Shown piece after piece: positions 1 to 10,039 of a stretch of 33,677 bases of DNA. The notes under the pieces were generated by a model that was given only the letters and a program-made list of their open reading frames with translations, was not told the origin of the DNA and ran no database searches. Where the stretch lies: assembly GCA_020283715.1 (NCBI GenBank), contig JAIQCW010000090.1:1-33677 (forward strand), in the 5' to 3' direction. A program made the position numbers and the translations under genes. Each line of letters opens with the position of its first letter. Within the stretch, counting starts at the first letter, position 1. This DNA comes from Cytauxzoon felis. Its lineage: Eukaryota; Apicomplexa; Aconoidasida; Piroplasmida; Theileriidae.

Positions 1-90
1 CCCGAGAACGATCTACGGGAGTTTGAGGGGGAAGTAAATAGAAGAAGCTGTCTGCAAGACAACGAGAGGTGGATGTAACCTCAGGTGGAT
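1..90. repeat. Modular repeat cluster 1 (B, tag, A)
   Basis: The left edge holds a B module (GATCTACGGGAG core, then GAAGTAAATAGA), a tag hairpin GTCT-TGC-AGAC read on the reverse strand, and an A end unit (ATGTAACCTCAGGTGGA). The cluster is cut by the window edge. It lies downstream of the coiled-coil gene on the reverse strand. Confidence 0.85.
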
Positions 91-120
91 AGACCTTCGT
101 GTATATTTGTCATTTCTCAT

Positions 121-1025
121 TTAGATAATGACTTTGGCGTTTCCTGTGATCATTTTGATATTGCATGGTGATTTGAGATTGCATTCGATATCATTATTAT
201 TGAATTCGATGGTATTATTGTTATGATGATTGATGGAGATATCATTGAATGTTTGTTGTAATTTATAGAGTTTATTTTCGAGTATATATACATTTGATTT
301 GAGTTCATTGATTTGATTATTTTTATATTTAATTAATTGATTGATAAGATTTTCTTTAATTTTGATATTAATAAATAATCTTTTACTTTTATTAATTTCA
401 TTAAGATATAAATTTTGTCTTTGTATATCTTTATTTTTTAATTCATTTTCTAAATTATTAAGTATAATTTCTTTATTATTAATATTATTAATAATAATAT
501 TAAGATGATCAGATAATGATTGTAATTGTTTAATTAATTCATTATTTTTATTATTTAAATCATTAATATCAATTAATAATTTTGTATTTATATTTGTTAA
601 ATTAATTAATTTATCATCACGTTCTTTAATAATATTACTTAAATTATTAATTTGTTTATTATATATAATTATATTTTATTTATTTGTAATTTATATTCAT
701 TATTTATATTATTTAATTTTATTATTTTATTATTTAATTCATTTATATTTATTTCACAATTATGTAATACTTTTTCTAATTTTGTTATTCTATTTTCTTT
801 ATTTAATAAATTTTCATTAGATTCTAATATTTTTATACGTACATTATCTAATGCATTAAATGTTTCATTATATTTTAATTCTAATTCTTTATTTCTATCT
901 CTTTCATAATTTAATTCTTTTATTATTCTATTCAATTCATTATCATCATCATTACAATTCTTTAATTCTATATTCATATATTGTTCATTTATTAATTCAT
1001 TCGTTATCATTGTATCAATTTCCAT
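121..1025 (-). pseudogene. Asn/Lys-rich coiled-coil protein, frame broken once
   Basis: No recognised family. The frame opens with MEIDTMITNELINEQYMN at 1025 and stays open to about 670. It then resumes one frame over and runs to the TAA at 121-123. The two parts together are about 300 residues, almost wholly charged and Asn/Leu/Ile-rich with heptad-like leucine and isoleucine spacing (for example LEKVLHNCEININELNN), so a long coiled coil is expected. The ending (PCNIKMITGNAKVII) is less repetitive. The break falls in an AT-only tract near 660-680, where no GT..AG intron fits cleanly. It is therefore a one-base indel, natural or from assembly, or a very odd intron. I see no signal peptide or membrane segment. 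I call it a pseudogene only because of the break; if the break is a sequencing error, the gene is intact. Confidence 0.55.
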
Positions 1026-1149
1026 TCTTTAATTATACAATCATATACAATATTTATAAATAATCTATACTATAATATATATACACAAATGAATCTAAAT
1101 GGATTATATAACAAATATTATAAATTCATACCATACTATATATACATAC

Positions 1150-1290
1150 AATCCACCGAAAGTTATACAACCTCTCTTTGTCCTACCGTCAGCTCTACAC
1201 TTGAGGTCGTCCTGCCGTCAGCTTCTTCTATTTACTTCCCCCTCAAGCTCCCGTAGATCGCTCTCGGGTTCCACTTGAAGTCATGTAGAA
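1150..1290. repeat. Modular repeat cluster 2
   Basis: This cluster contains tag-like CTACCGTCAG, an A unit in reverse orientation, tag CTGCCGTCAG, a B module in reverse orientation (TATTTACTTCCCC, CCCGTAGATCGCTCTCGGG), then a second reverse A unit. It lies upstream of the coiled-coil gene start. Confidence 0.85.
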
Positions 1291-1377
1291 ATAGTTAATA
1301 TGGGCGGATATCATTAATATATTACAAGTTCTTCATTTGGATAATTGTAACTTAGGGGACCGGGAAAATTATTCAAT

Positions 1378-1667
1378 ATAAATGTCAACCAGGAAGAACG
1401 AAGATAATCAACCCCTAAGAACAGGAATTCTACCCGGAAGAACAGAACTCCACTTGAGGTTACAATCCTACTCTCCTTGCCATTGCATGGAGCTCTTTCA
1501 ATTACCTATCTCTAAAGAGTAGAGCCACTCCCAGAGATCGTGGCATTGAAATGGTAGTGATGTAACCTCAGGTGGAACCTGTAAGCGATCTACGGGAGCT
1601 GGAAGGGGAGATAAATGGAGAAGCTCCATGCAATGGAAAAGATGGTCCTCAGGTGGAGACAAGTAAA
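1378..1667. repeat. Modular repeat cluster 3 (D, A, tag, C, A, B, tag, A)
   Basis: This is a near-complete composite. A D array (units ending GGAAGAAC, CTAAGAAC, GGAAGAAC) spans about 1381-1445. A reverse A unit follows, then tag CCAT-TGC-ATGG (1480-1490). A C module carries CTCTAAAGAG and GCCACTCCCAGAGATCGTGGC. After it come a forward A unit, a B module with the AGCTGGAAGGGG arm, the same CCATGCAATGG tag in inverse form, and a last A unit. Both ends therefore carry the same tag. Confidence 0.88.
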
Positions 1668-1704
1668 GGACATCAGTTCCATAGTTACATTCAACATCAT
1701 TGTG

Positions 1705-2801
1705 TTACGATGTACTTTCATCTTCTTTTTGATCATATTCTTCTAGTTTTGTATAGAATGCTTCTTTTGTGCTTTCGATCCAATTTCCATCATCTAATTT
1801 GATGTAATATATATTACCATCTGATGGTTCGATTGTTTTAATATATAAATGTACTAGTACTGGTTTATCTTCTTTTAAATGTGCAACAGCCATAGTACAT
1901 TTATCATGACCATTAGGACTTTCCCATATAATATTATTACCTTCTGTTACTTCAGTAGTATGTATATTAGAATTTTCAATATATGTTTTAGATTTTAGAC
2001 CATAAAGATAATGATCTATGATAGTAAATTTATTATACATATATGAACGTAATAAATTAAGACGAAATTCTAATGTAAATAATCGAACTTTGGATTTATA
2101 ATCATTTTCATTAATTTCTATCCATATCTCATTAATTTTTTCATAATATTTAAAATATCTATCTGTATTATAATTTATATCAATTAATAAATATATATTT
2201 TATTATTTTTTTTATGTATTGTTATAGATGTACATTGAACATCATCTTCTTCTTCACGCATCCATATTATATTTTTATCTTCACGTATACCAATTATACA
2301 ATAATAATCTGGTGAATTATATTTACCCATTTTATTATTTGGATTATTTAATTTAATTTCATAATCTAATTTTATTATTCTAGGTGATATATCATATACA
2401 CGTTCTGATACCATTTTATATAATAATTTTACATAATATGAATGATGTATACCCATCCATAATTCATCTTTATATTCATAATGATAATATATTAATGATC
2501 CATTATTATTAATCTCTAATGATAATAATTTTATACCATCTATATTTATATAATATGTTATATCTGTACATTTAATATTATCATCTTCATCATTCTCCCA
2601 TAATATTATATCACCATCCTTAACACATCTTATAATTGTATCATTACGAAATTCAAATGTAATATATGATGTACGACCATCTCGAAATGTATAATCTGAT
2701 ATATTCGATGGTGGATTGAACAAATCAAATACCTCATCAGGATTTATAGATAATATACCAATTATGAAATTATATACCAATAATATCACTAAAACATACA
2801 T
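1705..2801 (-). pseudogene. Secreted FAINT (DUF529)-domain protein, frame broken once
   Basis: The reading frame starts at 2801 with a clear signal peptide (MYVLVILLVYNFIIGILS). FAINT-like segments follow, each with an 'I.R.VKDGDIILWENDED' style core: Asp/Gly, then an IxWE motif, then an acidic stretch before a Cys/Lys-Val/Thr strand. I count three: around residues 55-110, 165-205 (NIIWMREEEDD) and the last 80 residues (NNIIWESPNGHDKC). The frame is lost at about 2184-2205, next to an A8 run, and resumes one base shifted to the stop at 1705. FAINT proteins are secreted, highly expanded families in Theileria, many sent into the host cell; the exact role of this one is unknown. The break next to a homopolymer may be an assembly error. 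If so, this is an intact protein of about 360 residues. Confidence 0.68.
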
Positions 2802-2995
2802 TTAATATATCATAAATACAATAATGCACACATTTCTATAATCCTAAATCAATAGACCATATTATGGGGAATAATTCTCTAATAGATCTAATGCAAAATA
2901 AATTATAGACATTTACCCGATGAATCAATACCAATAAAATATCAACTCGAAATCCAATCACTATCGTCACTACCATCCACTACAAACTTTCCTTC

Positions 2996-3420
2996 GTCTT
3001 GCAGACAGCTTCTCCACCTGAGGTTACATTCCTGCCGTTAGCTCTTCTATTTACTTCCCCTTCCAGCTCCCGTAGATCGCTTCCAGGTAGTCCACCTGAG
3101 GTTACAACCACTTTCTCTTTCCACTCGCCGTGGTGGCCTTCCTTATTTACTTCCCCCTCCGCTTCCCTGAGATCAGCTACGGGTAGTCCACTTGAGGTTA
3201 CATCTATTATACTCTAGGCCCGTTCTTCCGGGTTTACAACCTCTGTTCCTCCGGGTAGAATTCCTGTTCTTAGGGGTTGCACATCTACTTTCTTCCGGGT
3301 AAACATTACACCGAGGATGATCTCAGGGAATCCGAGGGGAACTAAATAGAAGAGCCACCACGGCGAGTGGAAAGGTTGTAGTGGATGATAGTGACGATAA
3401 TGATTGGACCTCGAGTGGAG
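2996..3420. repeat. Modular repeat cluster 4, with inverted D array
   Basis: Order: tag GTCT-TGC-AGAC (2996-3006), reverse A, tag CTGCCGTTAG, reverse B (TTCCAGCTCCCGTAGATCGC), reverse A, tag GCC-GTGGT-GGC, reverse B, reverse A, an inverted D array (GTTCTTCCGGGT, GTTCCTCCGGGT, GTTCTTAGGGGT, about 3219-3300), a B variant with CCGAGG at both ends (3310-3340), tag GCC-ACCAC-GGC, and a forward A unit. It lies 3' of SEC63 (reverse strand) and 5' of the FAINT gene. Confidence 0.88.
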
Positions 3421-3488
3421 AACTTTCTTATAGATGATTATTTATGTTTATGGAAGCGATATATATAAGTTATAAAAGATTATGATGA

Positions 3489-6400
3489 TTAGTATTCATT
3501 GCATTGTATAATTTCTTCTTCATCTGATTCATCATTTTGTGTGAGTAATTCACCGAATATTTTTCCGATAGCTGATGGTTCATTATCGAGTGCAATATCA
3601 TCAGGATGTATTTTGGATTCATTATATATAGGTGGTTTAACATTGAAATCGATATTTATAGATTTATCACAACCGAAATAAGAATCACATAATGCTGATA
3701 CAACGATTGTATTATTACCAATTCTATCAGCTATAAATTGTAAATTATGTTCTGATTTTTTTTCTCTATTATTAATAATTGTATATGCTATAGTTTTATC
3801 TTCATCTTTATAATTAATTACTAATGACCATTCTTCATATTTAATCCATGGAAAATATGGAGCATGTATTGCACCACATGATTCATTATCTTGTAGATTA
3901 ATACGATTAAATATAATATTAACAGTAATTAAATCATTAAGATATATATCTTGTTCATCTGTAACAAATAATTTAACATTCATTTCTATCCTAGGAAATA
4001 TATTACAGAATTGTTTTATATCATATAATTGTTCATTAGACATATTATAAGTACCACGTTGTTCTTCAGGTGATAATATAATATAATCTTCAATATATTT
4101 AATACTATTTTTACCTTTATGTATATGATTAATAATATCATAATTAAAATGTGGTATCTGTAAAAACATTTCATTCTTATTAGATAAACCATGTATTATA
4201 CAACGTCTAAAATCTAATATCGATTTTATAGTTAATAACCATCCTTTACATATACATACATCTAGCATACATTGTGTTATTATCATTGAATATTTCAATA
4301 TCTCCTTCTGTACTAATTTCAATGTATCTGGTAAATCATCAATACGATTCATATGACATAATAATAATACAAAATTTCTAAATGTCTCTCTTGTTATATT
4401 CTTCTTCTTATAATCACCAACCACATCATTATATTTCTTCAATAATTGATCATCACCACTACGATATGGTATCATACAACATTCAGTCGAACATGCATAC
4501 ACCTCTGGTAATGCCTTATGTCTAGTATTCTCACTCATCGAATAATATATCAATTGCAATGTCTCTATCCTTATACCAGATGCTATACAAATTTTATTAT
4601 AAAATTTATACACATTCATCAATTCCATTCCACCCGAGGTCAATCCACCATCCTTCGTCCTGCCGTCAGCTTCTCTATTTACATCCCCTCGGATTCCCAT
4701 AGATCATCCTCGGTATTTTGTCAACCCGGAAGAACGAAGATGTCAACCCCTAAGAACAGGAATTACACACGGAGGAACAAAAGGTGTCAACCCGGAAGAA
4801 CAGACCTTGATCATAGGTCCAATCAACCTCGCGTTCTCTTGCAGAGAGCTCTTCTAATTACCTATCTCTAAAGAGTAAAGCCACTCCCGGAGATCGTGGT
4901 GATGAGAGGTTAGTGATTGGACCTCAAGTGGAACCCGTATCTGATCTCAGGGAAGCGGAGGGGGAACTAAATAGAAGAGGCCACCACGGCGAGTGGAACA
5001 GTGGTTGTAACCTCAAGTGGAGGCGAGTGGAATGGATAGTTAGATTGGACCTCGAGTGGAGGTGATTATGATTGACATACCGGTATATAATTTATGATAT
5101 TTGGAGTACCAAATGAAGAGTGATGGCATTACAATTAGGATGAATAAGAAAAGTATAGTTAGAATAGCAATTTGATTATTTTCATCAACAAGGAATCTAA
5201 TATAATAATAAAATAAGTAAATTTTAATAATAAAATATACCTAGGTAAACCAATACCAATTTTCATCATACCCGGACCATCCGGATTACCATATAACGCA
5301 TAATTCTTACGAGATGTCTATAATATATATGTCATAATGAAAATTATATATCATGTAAACATATCCATCCGAGGTCCAATCACTACAACCTATCTATACC
5401 TTTCGTCGTCCTGCCGTCAGCTTCTCTATTTAGTTTCCCTCCGCTTCCCTGAGATCAGCTACGGGTTCCACTTGAGGTCCAATCACTATACTTCGGCCAC
5501 GATCTCTGGGAGTTGCTCTACTCTTTAGAGATAGGTAATTAAAAGAGCTGACGGCAGGACGAAGAAAGGTATAGATAGGTTGTAGTGATAAGTTTTCATT
5601 GATGTTATATTATGTAACATACTTCATTGGTGAGTGTTCGATAAGCTTTGGTGATGAGTGTGAAATGTGCTGACATTTCTGGATCATTAGGGTTACGATC
5701 AGGATGATATTTAAGTGAGAGATGGCGATATGCTTTTTGTATATCTTTCTTATTAGCGTCAGAATTTAATCCTAGTAATTGGAATGGATCAAATCTCTTT
5801 ATATTATCATTTGGATTGATACCTAAAGATTTAAATATGAAAAAAGAAGTAAGTGAAACAGAATTTGTAAACCAGTAAGGATTATAGAAACGAAGTCATT
5901 GTCCATAGAATGTTCTCCACTCGGGGTCTATCCTGCCGTCAGCTCTTCTATTTACTTCCCCCTCCGCTTCCCGTAGATCAGCTACGGGTTCCACTTGAGG
6001 TCCAATTCTCATTACCTTCACGTTCCTCCGGCTAGAATTCCTGTTCTTAGGGGTTAAACATTACGTTCTTCCGGGTATAATTCCTGTTCTTAGAGATAGA
6101 CATTATACCGAGGATGATCTACGGGAATCCGAGGAGAAATAAATAGAAGAGGCTCCACGCCTAGTGGAACAGTGGTTGTAACCTCAGGCGGAACGGCGAG
6201 TGGGAACAGATGTTGTAACTTCAGTTGGACTGGAAAGGGTGGTAGTATAACCTTCGTTGGATATGACATTGTAAGGAATTTATGAATGGTAATAGAGTGA
6301 GAAACAAACCGGTGATAAGAGTGAAGACGATCCACCAGAAGAAGACGAGTAATAGGAATTGTAATAATTTACATGGTGTGATAATATTGGTGATTTTAAA

Positions 6401-6685
6401 TGTACTATTGGTATTAGCGCATCTTTTTTTAATACAAAAAGTACATTTACAATTTTTTACTGTTGGATGTTTATCATCATCTTCAAGATAAATGTCAGAT
6501 AATTTAAGATGTTTTGGTAAATTATTAGTTTTAGGTCCAAACCATTTTTTAAATAAATAAAATGTTATTGGTAATAAGAAGCATGTCATAAATCCACTAG
6601 TAAATATTCTAGACGCAAAATCATCATAGGACAATAATGGATCCTTCTTACTACCACGCATAAACGTATCACGAAATTGTGACAT
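3489..6685 (-). CDS. SEC63: SEC63, ER protein-translocation J-domain membrane protein
   Basis: SEC63 works with the Sec61/Sec62 channel and recruits lumenal Hsp70 (BiP) for post-translational import into the ER. Five exons rebuild to 620 codons plus stop: 6310-6685, 5623-5822, 5241-5317, 5081-5196, 3489-4582. Seen in order: two membrane segments (about residues 28-48 and 104-125), a J domain with the HPD triad at about 165-167 (LSLKYHPDRN), the family motif YGNPDGPG then GIGLPRFLVDE, a third membrane segment (about 227-249), a C-terminal Sec63/Brl domain, and an acidic tail (NDESDEEE). This is the canonical topology. Introns 5823-6309, 5318-5622 and 4583-5080 are inflated by repeats; intron 5197-5240 is a normal 44 nt. 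Splice phases match at every junction. The open frame upstream of 4582 is repeat-derived and intronic, because AATTTGTATAG at 4583 is a good AT-rich acceptor in the right phase. Confidence 0.93.
4622..5066. repeat. Modular repeat cluster 5, inside SEC63 intron 4
   Basis: Order: reverse A, tag CTGCCGTCAG, reverse B with CCTCGG ends, a D array (4718-4805: GGAAGAAC, CTAAGAAC, GGAGGAAC, GGAAGAAC units), tag CTCT-TGC-AGAG (4836-4846), C module (CTCTAAAGAG; GCCACTCCCGGAGATCGTGG), A, B, tag GCC-ACCAC-GGC, and two more A units. The host intron is 498 nt and keeps its own donor GTATGT at 5080. Confidence 0.9.
5364..5588. repeat. Modular repeat cluster 6, long hairpin inside SEC63 intron 2
   Basis: The cluster contains reverse A, then a 41-nt arm at 5381-5421 that is repeated in inverted form at 5547-5587 with one mismatch. 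Between the arms lie reverse B, reverse A and a reverse C module (CTCTTTAGAG). The arms include ordinary-looking spacer sequence as well as tag CTGCCGTCAG, so the whole insert could fold as one cruciform. Confidence 0.9.
5917..6240. repeat. Modular repeat cluster 7, inside SEC63 intron 1
   Basis: Order: reverse A, tag CTGCCGTCAG, reverse B (perfect 7-bp stem CCCGTAG-ATCAG-CTACGGG), reverse A, inverted D units (6027-6090), B variant with CCGAGG ends, tag GGC-TCCAC-GCC, then A units. The host intron is 487 nt with donor GTTTGT. Confidence 0.88.
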
Positions 6686-6892
6686 TGGACAAGTACATAA
6701 TTATTGAAATATACATATATACATGAAAATACAAAATATATTAAAATTTATGAAATAACTATACCACAAACCGATTCCAGTCTATCCCCCAATCCATACA
6801 TCGTAGAAGTATTGTAACATGAGAGAATGTAATAAGCCAGATTAATATGGTAAACTAACTTTCATATAATTTATAGAACTACATCTTTTACA

Positions 6893-7262
6893 GACAACAA
6901 TGCAGCTCAGGTCCTTTCATTGTCTTGGAGACACATCTCCACTGATGTCTTTCAACTAAGCATAGGGCCTTTTCCACAATAGGTCGTCTTGCAGACAGCT
7001 CTCCACTAGAGGTCCAATCCACTACACCTTCCTTTCCACTAGCCGTGGTGGCTCTCTTATTTACCTCACCTCGACTCCCATAGATCGTCTCGGATATTTC
7101 GCCACGATCTTTGGGAGTGGCTTTACCCCTTGGGGATAGGTAATTAGAAGAGGCCACCACGGCGAGTGGAAGAAGAGTAGGATTGGACCTCGGTGGAGGG
7201 TTGTCTGCAAGACGACCTCAGGCGGACCGGTGAATGATACAGATGTTAATTGGTCCTCGGTG
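6893..7262. repeat. Modular repeat cluster 8, intergenic SEC63/MINDY
   Basis: The cluster includes tag GTCT-TGC-AGAC, reverse A, tag GCC-GTGGT-GGC, a shortened reverse B, a reverse C module with the rare stem CCCC-TT-GGGG (about 7125-7134), tag GCC-ACCAC-GGC, A, inverse GTCTGCAAGAC and A. Together with flanking AT-rich DNA it fills the 619-bp gap between the SEC63 start and the MINDY stop. I see no gene there. Confidence 0.85.
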
Positions 7263-7304
7263 ATATGTCTAATGTAAGAATAGATATTACCAATTGAAAT
7301 TATT

Positions 7305-8824
7305 TTAGCTCCTTTTATTATTTTTAACTTTAAAAAATCCTTTAAGTTTTTGTAAGAGTGTAGGCTTATCATTTTCGTGTCTCTGTGACAGCGTACTTTG
7401 TTGTACATCCTTTAATACAAATGGTTTAAATCTATAATCATACAATCCAAAGTCATCCAGCGATTCCCATAGGCAGTCATAACTCAGAAATGATAAATCT
7501 GTAATCAATGAATATAATACACCATTATGTAAAGTGACCACCAAGAAATGATTATTACGATACATAGCAGCCAGTGTATTCGGCATCAATTCCGTCTTCA
7601 ATATTGCTAACCCAACTTCCGTCAATTGAGTAGCATATATATCGAAGAAGTTATACACCAAACTCAAATCCGATCCAATACGCAATAATGATAAGTCGAT
7701 ATCTGATGTTACATTCCCGTCGTCAGCTTCCTTATTTACTTCCCCCTTCGCTTCCCGTGGATCAGCTACGGGTAGTCCACTTGAGGTTACATCCTCTGTA
7801 GTTCCACCATCGCCACGATCTCCGGGAGTGGCTATACCGTTTGCGGGAAGTGAATTAGAAGAAGCCTCCACGGCAGTGGGAACTGTGGCCGTAACTTCAG
7901 GTGGAGCTGCAAGACCTTCGGTGGAGGTGATATTTGAAGGAGTGTTGTTGCTGGATTTTTCGGAGTGTATAGCTAATTTTGTTTGTATCTCATCATAGGT
8001 GTATTTATTGAGTATGGAAGAATAAGGTTCTTCAGCGATCCATCCATGTTTTATTGGTATATTGAAAAGTTGGAATAACTTTTTAGGATTATCATCGATT
8101 ATAGCATTTGTATCATCAAATTTGCAATTGAATATCAATCCAAACCTTAATGAACTTAATGTATCGTATAACTATAAGAAGATTATGATGAATTTTGGAC
8201 ATTTTCCAACAATCTCATGAAGATATCTCAATGAATATTGAATGAATTCTTAATCTCAATACTTCATTGGAGAGGAATTTGATGATTGTATTGAATTTTA
8301 TCATCCTCACTTCATTCCCATTTATATTCACTGAGATATCCCTCCAAACATGGATTCCGTCACTTTGTCCTTATCTCTCTGAAATAAGGTTTATGACCTC
8401 AGGTGGACTACCCGCAGCTGATCTACGGGAAGCGGAGGGACAAGTAAATAGAAGAGCCTCCACGGCGAGTGGAAAGACCTCAGGTGGAACGCCTAGTGGA
8501 AGACAATGTATACTGGATTAATCTCGGATATAAACACATGATTGTAACCTTCTTCTATTTACTGAGTTGTTAGTGTTATAAACATACCCATTCTGGATCT
8601 TCGTCAGGTAATAGTGATGCTATTGATGAGTAGATATAGTAAAAGCTTGTGCGAGTTTCATTTTCACCGATAGTAAATCGTCTTGAGAGTAAAAGAATAT
8701 TGATGAGACAGATAAATGGGCATTCGCCATCTGTGGATTGCAATAAAATGGGTACTATATGCGAATTGTATTTTATCCACTTGATTCTGTACATGACATG
8801 AGTGTCATTCTGGTCATTCTCCAT
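7305..8824 (-). CDS. MINDY-family (DUF544) deubiquitinase
   Basis: MINDY enzymes are cysteine proteases that trim ubiquitin chains, typically K48-linked. Exons are 8588-8824 and 7305-8171 (367 codons if nothing else is removed). Seen: the catalytic Gln-Cys pair with family spacing (LLQSTDGECPF, Gln29 and Cys35), the family block LFQLFNIPIKHGWI, then YATQLTEVGL, the catalytic-His region RNNHFLVVTLHNG, and a closing CLWESL. The donor at 8587 is GTATGT. Intron 8172-8587 holds repeat cluster 10. Compared with human MINDY-1, a short stretch before LYDTLSSLRFG is missing, so a small exon may be hidden in that intron. A second repeat copy (about 7703-7915) lies in frame inside exon 2. It is either translated (about 70 extra residues) or removed as a 213-nt intron; both keep the frame. 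The start Met is the first in the open frame. Confidence 0.87.
7703..7930. repeat. Modular repeat cluster 9, in frame in the MINDY exon
   Basis: Read on the reverse strand: A-like CCACCTGAAGTTAC, tag GCC-TCCAC-GGC region, C module with variant stem CCGC/GCGG-type (CCGT-TT-GCGG on the plus strand), GCCACTCCCGGAGATCGTGGC, A, B (GATCCACGGGAAGCG), and a degenerate tag (CTGACGACGG). No stop codon interrupts the MINDY frame. Confidence 0.85.
8396..8506. repeat. Modular repeat cluster 10, inside the MINDY intron
   Basis: A short copy: A, B (CCCGCAGCTGATCTACGGGA), tag GCC-TCCAC-GGC, and A with a trailing CGCCTAGTGG half-tag. It lies in the 416-nt intron 8172-8587. Confidence 0.85.
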
Positions 8825-8882
8825 GACAAGAGAGTAATTTTAAATGAGAAAATTAATATGTTACATTTATATGAATAATAAA

Positions 8883-9047
8883 CTAAAAACTGAGAAATAA
8901 TATAACTAAACATGTATAATTACTGTTACTGATATAAAGTGATGTTGAAATGTGTATACTCAACCATGAGGTATAATTTAAGAGTACTATAAAATTGATA
9001 ATAGGAATATCGTGCCTTAAATAGTGATCTTCTTCTAGTTCTTCCAT
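8883..9047 (-). CDS. Possible 54-residue small protein (doubtful)
   Basis: An uninterrupted ATG-to-TAG frame starts MEELEEDHYLRHDIP and becomes hydrophobic in its second half (ending CLVILFLSF). It lies between the RRP15 and MINDY genes. I recognise no family, and AT-rich DNA yields such frames by chance. A GT..AG pair also exists inside it, so its exon structure is uncertain. I list it only as a possible gene. Confidence 0.2.
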   Translation of the reverse strand: MEELEEDHYLRHDIPIINFIVLLNYTSWLSIHISTSLYISNSNYTCLVILFLSF

Positions 9048-9079
9048 ACTTCCAGCTATGCATCAAACAGCTTCAATGC

Positions 9080-9526
9080 TCATGAAAATTTATTCATCAA
9101 TTCGAATAATTTACGTACTGATGTGAAATTTATAAGTTAATAAACATTAAATTTACCTCCACGTGAAGCGATTTTGCGATATTTTTGTTCGAGCATGTCT
9201 GTAGGATCCTTAGGCGGAACGCGTATGGATTTATGTTTCCGCTGAATAATATATGTTTAGATTTTTCTGATGAAATAAAATACCTTTACAACAGCTTTAT
9301 CATTTATCTCCTCTTTAGTCTTCTAAAATGGCAAATTTGATATAAATCGGAATCTAAACTTACTGTAGTTGAAGATGCGGTAGATTTATTCTCAAGTGAC
9401 GTATTGAACGCTATAAATGTGTAACAAGAAGTGATATTTATACAAACCCTTGGAGAATCCCTTGAAATTTGGGATATTTTCGTCAGTTGCGGCATCATCA
9501 ATATTAGACTGTCCTTGATCTGACAT
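9080..9526 (-). CDS. RRP15: RRP15-like ribosomal RNA processing protein
   Basis: RRP15 is a nucleolar factor of 60S pre-ribosome maturation. Five mini-exons rebuild to 95 residues: 9448-9526, 9364-9410, 9284-9322, 9157-9241, 9080-9117, separated by introns of about 36-45 nt with GTTTGT, GTAAGT, GTATTT and GTAAAT donors. All phases agree. The diagnostic part is the C-terminal block: a basic KRKHKSIRVPPKDP, then LEQKYRKIASRGVRKLFELM, matching the 'ATRGVVxLFNAV' end of RRP15 proteins. The N-terminal half (MSDQGQSNIDDAATDEN) is low-complexity and acidic. It is much shorter than yeast RRP15 (about 250 residues), as parasite copies can be. It is one of the two multi-exon genes here (with VPS2) whose introns carry no repeat. 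Confidence 0.75.
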
Positions 9527-9732
9527 TATATAACAATTTGTATATTACATTGAAATTTCATTAAATTTAAGTTAACCATTAAATTTATAATATTTAAATT
9601 GTGTATTGAAATATATATAGTGCCGTCTATTAAAAGGTATTAGATCATCAACCATTGAAATCATAGTATTGATCCAGAAAATACCCAATTATAGTATAGA
9701 CAGCCATCCACTCTAAGTTACATATACTGTTC

Positions 9733-9962
9733 CCACTCGCCTCCACCTGAGGTCAAATCCTACTATCCTTCCACTTGGCGTGGAGCCTCTTCTATTATCT
9801 ATCTCTAAAGAGTAATGCCACTCCCAGAGATCGTGGCGGAAGTATAGTGATTGTAACCTCAAGTGGAATACCCGCAGCTGATCTCAGGGAAGCGGAGGGG
9901 GAGGTAAATAGAGAAGGCACCACGCCTAGTGGAAGAGAGGTGGATTGGACCTTGAGTGGAAA
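9733..9962. repeat. Modular repeat cluster 11, intergenic RRP15/CSTF1
   Basis: Order: reverse A, tag GGC-GTGGA-GCC, C (CTCTAAAGAG; GCCACTCCCAGAGATCGTGGC), A, B (CCCGCAGCTGATCTCAGGGA), tag GGC-ACCAC-GCC, A. Both tags are of the GGC/GCC kind. The rest of the 513-bp gap is AT-rich with no gene seen. Confidence 0.88.
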
Positions 9963-10039
9963 TATGGCGTTCGTATTCTAAATTATTATCTACTATGAAT
10001 GAGAGTAAATTGAAACTTCCATTAGTTGTTTAGTGTAGT

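Noticed and set aside
4583..4700. Open frame continuing SEC63's last exon upward to an ATG at 4700.
   Set aside because: It reads through repeat modules. An AT-rich acceptor at 4583 gives the right phase and joins the conserved membrane segment to the Brl domain as in other SEC63 proteins.
9775..9981. Repeat-derived open frames (also 1572-1802, 6888-7160, 8267-8521, 13933-14283, 15886-16107, 17915-18241, 28760-28963, 31880-32176).
   Set aside because: They are made of the shared modules, lack independent starts, and mostly lie in introns or intergenic DNA. The GC-richer repeats simply have fewer stops.
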